64,000 bases of DNA from JBGAPI01 sp044221335 (lineage in GTDB: Bacteria > Pseudomonadota > Gammaproteobacteria > Xanthomonadales > Ahniellaceae), in contig JBGAPI010000002.1 of the NCBI GenBank assembly GCA_044221335.1, positions 101,726 to 165,725 of the forward strand, written 5' to 3'. Shown here one piece after another: positions 42,365-51,362 of this stretch. The notes under the pieces were generated by a model. The model was given only the letters and a program-made list of their open reading frames with translations, searched no databases and was not told the origin of the DNA. A program made the position numbers and the translations under genes. Position 1 is the stretch's first letter. The number at the start of each line of letters is the position of its first letter.

Positions 42365-43150
42365 ATGCGCTACCTCAGACTCTACCTGCACTTCGTGCGC
42401 TTCTCGTTCAACCGGGCGCTGCTGTTCCGGATGAACCTCGTGCTGCACGTGCTGATGGACATCGGCTGGTACGCGACCCAGCTCGTGCTCTACACGACGA
42501 TCTTCAACTACACCCACCTGCTCGGCGGCTGGACCTACGACCAGGTGCTGATCTTCGTCGGCGGCGTGTTCCTGGTCGACGCGATCGAGATGGCGGTGTT
42601 CGACAACAACCTCTGGTGGCTGCCGATCTTCATCAACCGCGGCGATCTCGACTACTACCTCGTCCGCCCGGTGTCTTCTCTGTTCTTCCTGCTGCTGCGC
42701 GACTTCTCGGCGAGCTCGGTCGCCAACGTCGCGATGGCGGGCGGCTTCCTCGCCTGGGCGCTCGGCCGCTACCCCGGGCATTTCGACGCGCTCGCCTGGC
42801 TCGCCTACGCCTGCGCGCTCGCCGCGGGCGTGCTGATCTTCAGCTTCTGCAAGGCGCTGTTCTGCCTGGCGGCGTTCTGGACCGGCTCGGACAAGGGCTT
42901 CCGCGCGATCTTCGGATCGCTGCAGCGCTTCGGCAACCAGCCGCACCGGATCTACCGCGGCTGGCTCGGCCTGCTACTGTCGTCCGTGCTGCCGTTCGCG
43001 TTCATCGCGTCCTGGCCGACCGCGGCGCTGCTGGAATCCAGTCCGATCCGGATCGCGACATCGGCGCTGGTCGTCGCCGCCACCCTCCTGGCGCTGCTCG
43101 CCGGCGTCTGGCGGATGGGCCTCGCCCGCTATTCGTCGGCATCGAGTTGA
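42365..43150 (+). CDS. ABC-2 family permease, second subunit
   Basis: The 261-residue product has six membrane helices (MNLVLHVLMDIGWYATQLVL, DQVLIFVGGVFLVDAIEMAV, LLLSSVLPFAFIASWPTAAL). NRGDLDYYLVRPVSSLF matches the loop after helix 2 of this family. Its ATG lies 10 bases after the first permease stop. Together with the ATPase it makes a complete exporter. Confidence 0.85.
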   Translation: MRYLRLYLHFVRFSFNRALLFRMNLVLHVLMDIGWYATQLVLYTTIFNYTHLLGGWTYDQVLIFVGGVFLVDAIEMAVFDNNLWWLPIFINRGDLDYYLVRPVSSLFFLLLRDFSASSVANVAMAGGFLAWALGRYPGHFDALAWLAYACALAAGVLIFSFCKALFCLAAFWTGSDKGFRAIFGSLQRFGNQPHRIYRGWLGLLLSSVLPFAFIASWPTAALLESSPIRIATSALVVAATLLALLAGVWRMGLARYSSASS

Positions 43151-43163
43151 ACCCCAGAGGAGC

Positions 43164-44447
43164 ATGGCGTTGAGCGTCCGCAGCAATCCGATCCTGAAGC
43201 GCACGGTGGTCAAGTTCAGCGACGCCGCCGGCGAGGACATCGTCTTCACCCGCGGCCGCGGCAGCGTGGTCGTCGACCGCCGCGGGCGCGCGTTCCTTGA
43301 TTGCGTGCTCGGCTACGGGCCCGTGGTGCTGGGGCATGCCGACCCGCGCTTCAACGAGAAGGTCGTGGCCGCGCTGGCCGGCGGCATCCATTTCCCGGGA
43401 TTCGCCGACGCGCACGACGAGTACATCGCGCGGCTGGTCGCGGCCGCCGGCCTCGACGCGGCGGTCGCGCCGTCGTTCATGAAGTCCTCGTCCGAGGCGA
43501 ACACCGCGGCGATCCGGATCGCGAGCCTGATGACCGGCCGCAAGGGCGTGCTGCGCTGCGGCTTCACCGGCTGGCACGACAGCCAGCACGCGTATTCGCC
43601 GTCCTGGCACGCGCCGCCGCCTCACCGACTGCCCTTGCGCAACGAGGACGGCCTGCGCGGCGTCAGCGGCGACGAGGCGGTCCACAACTGGATCTCGCTC
43701 GATCCCGCCGACCTCGTCGCGCTGCTCGACGCCCACGGTTCGCGCATCGCCTGCTTCCTGCTCGACGCCTTCCAGTTCGCGTTCGCGGACGCCGAGGTGT
43801 TCCGCTTCGCGATCGCCGAATGCCGCCGCCGCGGCATCGCGGTCGTGCTCGACGAGACCAAGACGGCCGGCCGGGTCGCGCCGCTCGGCGTCGCCGGCGC
43901 CCGCCACGACGACTGGGACCTGCTGGTGCTCGGCAAGGCGATCGGCAACGGCGCGCCGCTCAGCCTGCTGCTGGTGAAGGAGCAATTCCGCGAGCTCGCG
44001 CTGAAGGCGCAGGTCGGCGGCACCCATGCGAAGGAACTGCTGTCGGTGCACTGCGCGCTGGCGACGATGGACCGAATGGCGGAGGACGACGGCTACCGCG
44101 TGCTCCGCGACGCGGGCACCGAGCTCGCGACGCTGTTCAACGACGGCGTGCGCGAGGTCGGCCTCGCTGGCGTGCTGCGGCTGCAGCCGGTGTTCGGCGG
44201 CAGCTTGCTCGACATCGAATTCACCGACGAGCTGCAGCGGAGCCCTGGCGCGCTGCGCCGGCTGCAGGCGAGCTTCCTCGCCCACGGCGTGCTGCTGCTC
44301 GCCGGCCATCCCTTCTTCGTCTCGCTGGCGCACGCCGGCGCCGTCGAGCGCTGGCGCGCGAAGTTCGTCGCCGCGCTCCGCGACTGGTCGGCGACGCTGC
44401 CGACCGACGGCGCACGGCCCCGTGCCGCGGAATGCCCGGCGGCCTGA
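43164..44447 (+). CDS. Class III aminotransferase, glutamate-1-semialdehyde-aminomutase-like
   Basis: The 427-residue PLP enzyme has the fold-type-I class III layout: FMKSSSEANTAAIRIASLMT for cofactor phosphate binding, GFTGWHDSQH, VLDETKTAGR (Asp contacting the pyridine N) and VLGKAIGNGAPLS with the Schiff-base Lys. The family includes HemL and amine-forming enzymes; the usual SGTEA is changed to SSSEA. GAGGAG lies just before the ATG. Its place between an exporter and nadA suggests a role in making the exported compound, not haem synthesis. Confidence 0.82.
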   Translation: MALSVRSNPILKRTVVKFSDAAGEDIVFTRGRGSVVVDRRGRAFLDCVLGYGPVVLGHADPRFNEKVVAALAGGIHFPGFADAHDEYIARLVAAAGLDAAVAPSFMKSSSEANTAAIRIASLMTGRKGVLRCGFTGWHDSQHAYSPSWHAPPPHRLPLRNEDGLRGVSGDEAVHNWISLDPADLVALLDAHGSRIACFLLDAFQFAFADAEVFRFAIAECRRRGIAVVLDETKTAGRVAPLGVAGARHDDWDLLVLGKAIGNGAPLSLLLVKEQFRELALKAQVGGTHAKELLSVHCALATMDRMAEDDGYRVLRDAGTELATLFNDGVREVGLAGVLRLQPVFGGSLLDIEFTDELQRSPGALRRLQASFLAHGVLLLAGHPFFVSLAHAGAVERWRAKFVAALRDWSATLPTDGARPRAAECPAA

Positions 44448-44500
44448 CCGCCGCGCTCGCCCACCCCAGGACTCATCGCGACACCCCGCAAGGACACTCC

Positions 44501-45526
44501 ATGACCACCGCCATCGAAGCCATCGTCCCCGCGCCCTCGGAAGCGCTGTTCCAGCAGTACTCCGAACTCGGCAATCGACTGAAGGACCGCATTCCCTGCC
44601 TCGAGTGGGACTTCCACGTCCCCTGGATCGACGCGATCCGGAAGCTGAAGCGCGAGCGCAACGCGGTGATCATGGCGCACAACTACCAGGCGCCGGAGAT
44701 CTTCCACACCGTCGCCGACTTCACCGGCGATTCGCTCGCGCTGGCGCAGGAAGCGTCGCGGGTGCAGGCCGAGGTCGTCGTGCTCTGCGGCGTCCACTTC
44801 ATGGCCGAGAGCGCGAAGGTGCTGGCTCCGGAGCGCACCGTGCTGATCCCGGATCTCCGGGCCGGCTGCTCGCTGGCCTCCTCGATCACCGCCGCGGACG
44901 TGCGCGCGCTGCGCCGCCGCTACCCCGGCGTCCCGGTCGTCACCTACGTCAACACGACGGCCGACGTGAAGGCCGAGTCGGATGCCTGCTGCACGTCGGC
45001 CAACGCGCTGCAGGTGGTCGAGGCGATGGGCACGGCGCAGGTGCTGTTCCTGCCCGATCGATTCCTCGGGGCGCACGTGCAGAAGCAGACGAAGGTCGAG
45101 CTGATCCTGTGGGAAGGCGCCTGCGAGGTGCACGAGCGCTTCACCGCGAGCCAGGTGCAGCACGTCCGCGAGACCTACAAGGCCAGGGTCGTCGCGCACC
45201 CGGAGTGCCCGCCGGACGTGCTCGCCAGCGCCGACTTCGTCGGCTCCACCACGGCGATGTCGGGCTGGCTGAAGCGCGAACAGCCGAGCCGCGTCGCACT
45301 GATCACCGAATGCTCGATGGCCGACAACCTGCGCGTCGAGTTCCCGCAGATCGAGTTCGTGAAGCCCTGCAACCTGTGCCCGCACATGCAGCGGATCACC
45401 CTGCCCGGCATCTACCAGTGCCTGCGCGACCTGTCGCCGGAGGTGCAGGTCGCGCCGGAGGTCATCGCGGGCGCGCGCCGGGCGCTGGAGCGGATGCTGG
45501 CGATCGGCCGCGGCGAGAGGGTGTGA
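44501..45526 (+). CDS. nadA: Quinolinate synthase NadA
   Basis: The 341-residue protein has the NadA landmarks: IMAHNYQAPEI, DFTGDSLALAQEAS, FMAESAKVL, AGCSLASSI, YVNTTADVKAESDACCTSAN, and the C-terminal CNLCPHM. The three Cys ligands of the 4Fe-4S cluster are present. It condenses iminoaspartate with dihydroxyacetone phosphate to give quinolinate in NAD synthesis. AAGGA before the ATG supports the start. The overlap or near-overlap with nadB makes a working pair. No nadC is in the window. Confidence 0.95.
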   Translation: MTTAIEAIVPAPSEALFQQYSELGNRLKDRIPCLEWDFHVPWIDAIRKLKRERNAVIMAHNYQAPEIFHTVADFTGDSLALAQEASRVQAEVVVLCGVHFMAESAKVLAPERTVLIPDLRAGCSLASSITAADVRALRRRYPGVPVVTYVNTTADVKAESDACCTSANALQVVEAMGTAQVLFLPDRFLGAHVQKQTKVELILWEGACEVHERFTASQVQHVRETYKARVVAHPECPPDVLASADFVGSTTAMSGWLKREQPSRVALITECSMADNLRVEFPQIEFVKPCNLCPHMQRITLPGIYQCLRDLSPEVQVAPEVIAGARRALERMLAIGRGERV

Positions 45527-45531
45527 ACGCG

Positions 45532-47013
45532 ATGCGCGCGCCCGAGCGTCCGATCGTCGTGGTCGGGGCGGGGATCGCCGGGCTCTCGGTCGCCCTGTCG
45601 ATCCGCGATCGCCCGGTCGTGCTCGTCACCCGCGACCGGCGGGCGGCGAGCGGCGCGACGCCCTGGGCGCAGGGCGGGATCGCCGCCTCCTGGCTGCCCG
45701 AGGACAGCCCGGCGAGCCATGCCCGCGACACCCTCGTCGCCGGCAGCGAGGCGAACGACAGCGCCGCGGTCGCGATGCTGACGGCCGGCGCGCGGGACGC
45801 CGTCGAGTGGCTGATCCGCTGCGGCGTCCAGTTCGACCAGGGCGCGATCGGTCCGGCGCTGTGCCTCGAGGGCGGCCACAGCCACCCGCGCATCCTCCAC
45901 GCGGGCGGCGACTCCAGCGGCCGGATCATCATCGAGGCGCTGACCCGCACCGCCTGCGCCGCCGGCAACCTCCGCTGGTGCGAGAACGCCGACGTGGATG
46001 GCCTCGTCCGGCGCGGCGAACGGGTCGCGGGCGTGCGCCTCCGCACGCCCTCCGGCCACGAGCTGATCGAGGCGGCGGCGGTGGTGATGGCCACCGGTGG
46101 CACCGGCGCGCTCTACCAGTGGACCAGCAATCCGCCCGAATGCGATGGCACCGGCCTAGTGCTGGGCATGCTGGCCGGCGCCAGCACGGCCGACCTCGAA
46201 TTCGTCCAGTTCCATCCGACCCTGCTGTGTCCCGCGAGCGGCAGCGCGGGCAACCGCCTGCAGCTGATCAGCGAGGCGGTCCGCGGCGCCGGCGCGATCC
46301 TGGTGGACGAGGGCGGTCGGCGGCTGATGGACGGCGTCCATCCGCGCCGCGACCTGGCGCCACGCGACGTCGTGGCACGCACGGTCTGGCGCGCGCGGCA
46401 GGAAGGCCACGAGACCTTCCTCGACGCGCGCATGCTGGGCGAGGCCTGGCCCGTGCGCTTCCCGTCGATCTTCGCCGCCTGCCTCCGCCACGGCGTCGAT
46501 CCGCGCGGGGCGCTGATCCCGATCGTCCCGGCGCCGCACTTCCACATGGGCGGACTGCGCGTCGACATCGACGGCCGCACCGACGTGGCCGGCCTGTACG
46601 CGGTCGGCGAGGTGGCCTGCAACCGGGTTCACGGCGCCAACCGCCTCGCCAGCAATTCCCTGCTCGAGGGCATCGTCTTCGGCCGCCGCCTGGGCGCTTT
46701 GCTGGAGCGCGTGGCCGACGAGGCTCCCGCCGCCGCGGCTGCGCCGCCGCGGATCGTCGGCGCCCCGGGCCTCGACGCCGCGCGCCTCGCGGACCTGCGC
46801 CGCTGGGTCGGCGCGACGCTGGGTCCGGAGCGCGAGCACTACGCGATGCAGGCGCTGTCGCAGTTCCTCCGCGAGGACGCCGTGCTGGCTCGAAGTCGCC
46901 AGGGCATCCTGGTGCTCGCGATGCTGGCCGGCGCGATCGAGCGCGTGCAGTCGATCGGCGCGCACTTCCGCAGCGACGCGGCCGCCGCCCTGTGCGGCAG
47001 CCCGGCGTGCTGA
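45532..47013 (+). CDS. nadB: L-aspartate oxidase NadB
   Basis: ATG 45532 follows GAGAGGG and gives 493 residues; GTG 45523, overlapping the nadA stop, is an alternative. FAD-binding (VVGAGIAGLSVALS), SGATPWAQGGIAA, VQFHPTLL, the substrate loop HFHMGG and HGANRLASNSLLEG are all present, so the flavin and active sites look complete. It oxidises L-aspartate to iminoaspartate, the substrate of NadA. It closes the cluster that starts at 39829. Confidence 0.95.
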   Translation: MRAPERPIVVVGAGIAGLSVALSIRDRPVVLVTRDRRAASGATPWAQGGIAASWLPEDSPASHARDTLVAGSEANDSAAVAMLTAGARDAVEWLIRCGVQFDQGAIGPALCLEGGHSHPRILHAGGDSSGRIIIEALTRTACAAGNLRWCENADVDGLVRRGERVAGVRLRTPSGHELIEAAAVVMATGGTGALYQWTSNPPECDGTGLVLGMLAGASTADLEFVQFHPTLLCPASGSAGNRLQLISEAVRGAGAILVDEGGRRLMDGVHPRRDLAPRDVVARTVWRARQEGHETFLDARMLGEAWPVRFPSIFAACLRHGVDPRGALIPIVPAPHFHMGGLRVDIDGRTDVAGLYAVGEVACNRVHGANRLASNSLLEGIVFGRRLGALLERVADEAPAAAAAPPRIVGAPGLDAARLADLRRWVGATLGPEREHYAMQALSQFLREDAVLARSRQGILVLAMLAGAIERVQSIGAHFRSDAAAALCGSPAC

Positions 47014-47089
47014 GGCGGCCGCGGACGGCGCGGCTCCCCATCCCCGGACGACGGGATCGACCCGTGTCCCTCGAGGCCCCTGCCGCACC

Positions 47090-48217
47090 ATGAAACGAAT
47101 CGCCCTCGCCTCGACCGCAATCGCTCTGCTGGCCGGCTGGCTGCTGCTGCGCCACGCGACCCTGACCCAGGGCGCCGCCCTGCCCGACGCCGGCAAGCGC
47201 GCGGTGCCCGTGCAGCTCGCGACCGTCGAGCGGCGCGAGGTGGCGGAGTCGGCACCGGCGATCGGGACGGTGCAGGCCTACAACAGCGTGCTGGTGCGGC
47301 CGCGGGTCGACGGCCAGCTCGAGCGGGTGGAGTTCCGCGAGGGCCAGGAGGTCGGCGCCGGCGACGTGCTCGCGCGGATCGATCCGCGGCCGTTCGAGGC
47401 GGCGCTGCGCGGCGCGCGCGCGCAGAAGGACCGCGATGCGGCGCAGCTCGCGAACGTCGAGCGCGACCTCGCGCGCTATGCCGAGATCGCCCCGCGCGGC
47501 ACCGTGCCGGCGCAGACGCTCGACGCCGCCCGGGCCCAGCGCGACCAGCTCGAGGCCGCGGTCCGCGTCGACCAGGCGGCGATCGACCGCGCGGAGCTCG
47601 AGCTCGGCTACACCACCATCCGGGCGCCGCTCGCCGGCCGGGTCGGAGCGCGCCTCGTCGACGCCGGCAACCTCGTGCGGGCCGCCGACCCGACCGGCCT
47701 GGTGCTGATCACCCAGGTACACCCGATCGCGGTGAGCTTCACGCTGCCGCAGGATCGCCTGCCCGCGCTCCGCGCCGCCCAGCGGCTGGGCGCCGTGCCG
47801 GTGCAGGCCGCGGCCCGCGACGCGGCCACGCCGCTCGCCAGCGGCGTCGTCAGCCTGATCGACAACCAGATCGACGCCGCCACCGGCACGATCCGGGTGA
47901 AGGCGGTGTTCGACAACGCCGGCGACGTCCTCTGGCCCGGCCAGTTCGTCACCCTCGACGTGCGGCTCGACACCCGGCGCGATGCGCTGACGATCCCGGC
48001 GACGGCGGTGCAGATCGGCGCCGAGGGTGCCCACGTGTTCGTGATCGGCGATGGCGAGGTGGCCGAGCTCCGCCCGGTCGAATTCCGCCGCGCGGGCGGG
48101 GACCTCGCCGTCGTGACCGCCGGCCTCGTGGCGGGCGAGCGGGTGGTGACCGAGGGCCATTTCAAGCTCGCGGCTGGCGCTCGCGTCCGCGACGTCGGCC
48201 GTCCGCAGCCGAACTGA
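47090..48217 (+). CDS. RND efflux periplasmic adaptor (MdtA-like)
   Basis: The 375-residue protein has an N-terminal membrane anchor (IALASTAIALLAGWLLL), a lipoyl half-motif (VRPRVDGQLERVEFREGQEV), a coiled-coil hairpin (about 100-160), a second lipoyl half (TTIRAPLAGRVGARLVDAG) and beta-barrel domains. It links an inner-membrane RND pump to an outer-membrane channel. The pump gene follows by 16 bases; no TolC-type gene is in the window. Confidence 0.92.
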   Translation: MKRIALASTAIALLAGWLLLRHATLTQGAALPDAGKRAVPVQLATVERREVAESAPAIGTVQAYNSVLVRPRVDGQLERVEFREGQEVGAGDVLARIDPRPFEAALRGARAQKDRDAAQLANVERDLARYAEIAPRGTVPAQTLDAARAQRDQLEAAVRVDQAAIDRAELELGYTTIRAPLAGRVGARLVDAGNLVRAADPTGLVLITQVHPIAVSFTLPQDRLPALRAAQRLGAVPVQAAARDAATPLASGVVSLIDNQIDAATGTIRVKAVFDNAGDVLWPGQFVTLDVRLDTRRDALTIPATAVQIGAEGAHVFVIGDGEVAELRPVEFRRAGGDLAVVTAGLVAGERVVTEGHFKLAAGARVRDVGRPQPN

Positions 48218-48233
48218 TCGGAACGCCGTCGCG

Positions 48234-51200
48234 ATGCACTTCTCCGCCTGGTTCATCCGTCGCCCGATCGCGACCTCGCTGCTGATGCTGGGAATCACCT
48301 TCCTCGGCGTGATCAGCTACCTCGAGCTGCCGATCACCGGCGTGCCGCAGATCGACATCCCGACCATCGTCGTCGAGGCCAACCAGCCCGGCGCCAGCGC
48401 CGAGACGATGGCGACGGCGGTGACGGCGCCACTCGAGCGCACTCTGTCGACGCTGCCCGGCGTGGCGGCGATGACCTCGACCAGTTCGCCGGGATGGACC
48501 TCGATCACCGTGCAGTTCGAGCTGTCGCGCTCCGTCGACAGCGCCGCGCTCGACGTGCAGACGGCGATCAATGCCGCCACCGGCGACCTCCCGAAGGACC
48601 TGCCGCATCCGCCGGTATTCGAGAAGACCAATCCCGCCGACGCCCAGCTGATGACGATCGCGGTCTACTCGGACGAATTGCCGCTCGGCAAGGTCGACGA
48701 TCTCGCGGAGACCTACCTGGTGCCGGAGCTCGCGCGGGTGCCCGGGGTGGGCCTCGTCGACATCCACGGTCGGCAGAAGCCGGCGGTGCGGGTCCGGGTC
48801 GATCCGACGGCGGTCGCCGCGCTGGGCCTCGGCCTCGAGGACGTGCGTGCCGCGATCCGCGCGGCGACCACCAACGCCCCGAAGGGCACGCTCAACGGCG
48901 GCCGGCAGGCGCTGACCCTCGACGCCAGCGACCAGCTGGTCGACGCCGCGGCCTATGCGGAGCTCGTCGTCGCGTGGCGCAACGGCGCCCCGATCCGCCT
49001 GCGCGACATCGCGAGCGTGGTCGCAAGCGTCGAGGACGTGCGCCAGGGCGCGTGGCTGGGCGCCCGCCCGGCGATCATGCTGACGGTCCACAAGCAGACC
49101 GGCGCCAACGTCACCGAGACCGTCGAGCGGATCCGCGCGGAACTGCCGCGCCTCGTCCACGACCTGCCGGCGGCGGTCCACCTGCAGCTGCTCGGCGACC
49201 GCACCCAGACGATCCGCGCGTCGATCACGGATCTCCAGCTCACGCTGCTGGGAAGCCTCGTGCTGGTCACCCTGGTGGTCTACGCCTTCCTGCGCGACCT
49301 GCGCGCCACGATGATCCCGGCGGTCGCCATCCCGCTGTCGGTGCTGGGCACGCTGTCGGTGATGGCGCTCGCCGGCTACAGCCTCGACACCGTCTCGCTG
49401 ATGGCGCTGACCGTCGTCATCGGCTTCGTCGTCGACGACGCCATCGTGGTGGTCGAGAACATCCTCCGCCACATCGAGGACGGCGCCGCGCCGTTCGACG
49501 CGGCACTCGCCGGCGCGCGCGAGATCGCGTTCACCGTCGTCTCGATGACGGTCTCGCTGGTCGCGGTGTTCCTGCCGCTGCTGCTGATGGGCGGCGTGGT
49601 GGGGCGGCTGTTCCGCGAGTTCGCGGTGACCGCGGGCGTCGCGATCCTGATCTCCGGCCTGGTCTCGCTGACGCTGACGCCGATGCTCTGCGCCCGGCAG
49701 CTGGACCGCGACACCGCCCACGGCCGCGGCCGCTTCCACGAAGCCGCGGAACGGCTGTTCGAGCGCCTGCTCGCCGCCTACACCGGGAGCCTCGCGCGCG
49801 CGCTGGCGTTCCCGCGGCTCACGCTGGCGGTCGCGGCGGCGACGCTGGTCGGCAGCGTCGCGCTCTACGTCGCGATCCCGAAGGGCTTCTTCCCGCAGCA
49901 GGACACCGGCCTGATCGGCGGCGTGACCGAGGCCTCGCCGGACATTTCGTATCCGGCGATGGTCGAGCGCATGCACGCGCTCGCCGCGATCGTCGAACGC
50001 GATCCGGAGATCGCGCATGTCTACTACTGGGTCGAGAACTGGCCGACCACCAACATCGGACGACTGCTGGTCGACCTGAAGCCGTTCGACGAGCGCCGGG
50101 GCTCGGCCTACGACGTGATCGCGCGGCTGCGCCGCGAGGTGGCGGTGCTGCCGGGCATCGCGCTCTACCTGCAGGCCCGCCAGGACCTGCAGGTGGGCGC
50201 GCGCACGTCGAAGACGCAGTTCCAGTACACGCTGCGCGACGGCGACCTCGCCGAGCTCCGCCACTGGGCGCCGATCCTGCGCGACGCGCTGCGCAGGATT
50301 CCCGCGATCCAGGATGTCGCCGGCGATCTCGAGGCCGCATCGCCGCGGCTGCGCGCGGTGCTCGACCGCGACACCATGAGCCGCCTCGGCATCACGCCGC
50401 AGATGGTCGACGACACCCTGTACGACGCCTTCGGCCAGCGCCAGGTCGCGACCTACTACACCCAGCTCAACGCCTACCGGGTGATCCTCGAGGTCGACCC
50501 GGCCTGCCAGCTCGACGCGGCCGCGCTCGGGCTGCTCCACGTCGCGGCGCCGGGCGGCAAGCCGGTGCCGCTGTCGTCCTTCGTCCACCTGGAGTACTCG
50601 GCGGCGCCGCTGACGGTGAACCACGACGGCCAGTTCCCGGCGGTGACGCTGTCGTTCAACCTCGCGCCCGGCCACGCCCTGAGCGAAGCGATGGCGGCGG
50701 TCGAGGCGAAGAGCGCCGAGCTCGGCACGCCGCCGGGGCTGACCGCGGTGTTCCAGGGCTCGGCGCAGGCGTTCAAGGCTTCGCTCGCCAACCAGCCGCT
50801 GCTGATCGGCGCGGCGATCCTCGCGATCTACATCGTGCTGGGTGTGCTCTACGAGAGCTACATCCACCCGCTGACGATCCTGTCGACGCTGCCGTCGGCG
50901 GGCATCGGCGCGCTCGGCGCGCTGATGCTGTTCGGCTACGAGTTCTCGCTGATCGCGCTGATCGGAGTGATCCTGCTGATCGGCATCGTCAAGAAGAACG
51001 GCATCATGATCGTCGACTTCGCGCTGGCCGGCGCCCGCGAACGCGCGCTGGCGCCGCGCGACGCGATCCTCGAGGCCTGCCGGATGCGCTTCCGCCCGAT
51101 CCTGATGACGACGATGGCGGCCCTGCTCGGCGCCCTGCCGCTGGTCTTCGGCAGCGGCGCCGGCGCCGAACTGCGCCGCCCGCTCGGCATCACCATCGTC

Positions 51201-51362
51201 GGCGGCCTGCTGCTCTCGCAGCTCCTCACGCTCTATACGACGCCGGCGATCTACCTGTGGCTGGATCGTTTCCACGCGCGGCGCCGGCGCGGACGCGTCG
51301 ACGACGAAGCGGTCGGCGCCGATCCGGCGCGGCCGCTGACCGCGTCGTGTCCGGGAAACTAG
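48234..51362 (+). CDS. RND multidrug efflux pump (MdtB/MdtC-like)
   Basis: The 1042-residue length and two repeated halves are standard for HAE1-type pumps. It opens with FIRRPIATSLLMLGITFLG; transmembrane helix 4 has the paired acids VVDDAIVVVENI, and the later helix has the proton-relay lysine (IVKKNGIMIVDF). It exports hydrophobic compounds using the proton gradient, together with the adaptor. Its TAG stop shares a CTAG palindrome with the stop of the convergent protease gene. Confidence 0.93.
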   Translation: MHFSAWFIRRPIATSLLMLGITFLGVISYLELPITGVPQIDIPTIVVEANQPGASAETMATAVTAPLERTLSTLPGVAAMTSTSSPGWTSITVQFELSRSVDSAALDVQTAINAATGDLPKDLPHPPVFEKTNPADAQLMTIAVYSDELPLGKVDDLAETYLVPELARVPGVGLVDIHGRQKPAVRVRVDPTAVAALGLGLEDVRAAIRAATTNAPKGTLNGGRQALTLDASDQLVDAAAYAELVVAWRNGAPIRLRDIASVVASVEDVRQGAWLGARPAIMLTVHKQTGANVTETVERIRAELPRLVHDLPAAVHLQLLGDRTQTIRASITDLQLTLLGSLVLVTLVVYAFLRDLRATMIPAVAIPLSVLGTLSVMALAGYSLDTVSLMALTVVIGFVVDDAIVVVENILRHIEDGAAPFDAALAGAREIAFTVVSMTVSLVAVFLPLLLMGGVVGRLFREFAVTAGVAILISGLVSLTLTPMLCARQLDRDTAHGRGRFHEAAERLFERLLAAYTGSLARALAFPRLTLAVAAATLVGSVALYVAIPKGFFPQQDTGLIGGVTEASPDISYPAMVERMHALAAIVERDPEIAHVYYWVENWPTTNIGRLLVDLKPFDERRGSAYDVIARLRREVAVLPGIALYLQARQDLQVGARTSKTQFQYTLRDGDLAELRHWAPILRDALRRIPAIQDVAGDLEAASPRLRAVLDRDTMSRLGITPQMVDDTLYDAFGQRQVATYYTQLNAYRVILEVDPACQLDAAALGLLHVAAPGGKPVPLSSFVHLEYSAAPLTVNHDGQFPAVTLSFNLAPGHALSEAMAAVEAKSAELGTPPGLTAVFQGSAQAFKASLANQPLLIGAAILAIYIVLGVLYESYIHPLTILSTLPSAGIGALGALMLFGYEFSLIALIGVILLIGIVKKNGIMIVDFALAGARERALAPRDAILEACRMRFRPILMTTMAALLGALPLVFGSGAGAELRRPLGITIVGGLLLSQLLTLYTTPAIYLWLDRFHARRRRGRVDDEAVGADPARPLTASCPGN

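Noticed and set aside
43164..44447. hemL (glutamate-1-semialdehyde aminomutase of haem synthesis)
   Set aside because: The family is right but the phosphate-binding motif and the exporter/Nad context differ from hemL, so I kept the broader call.
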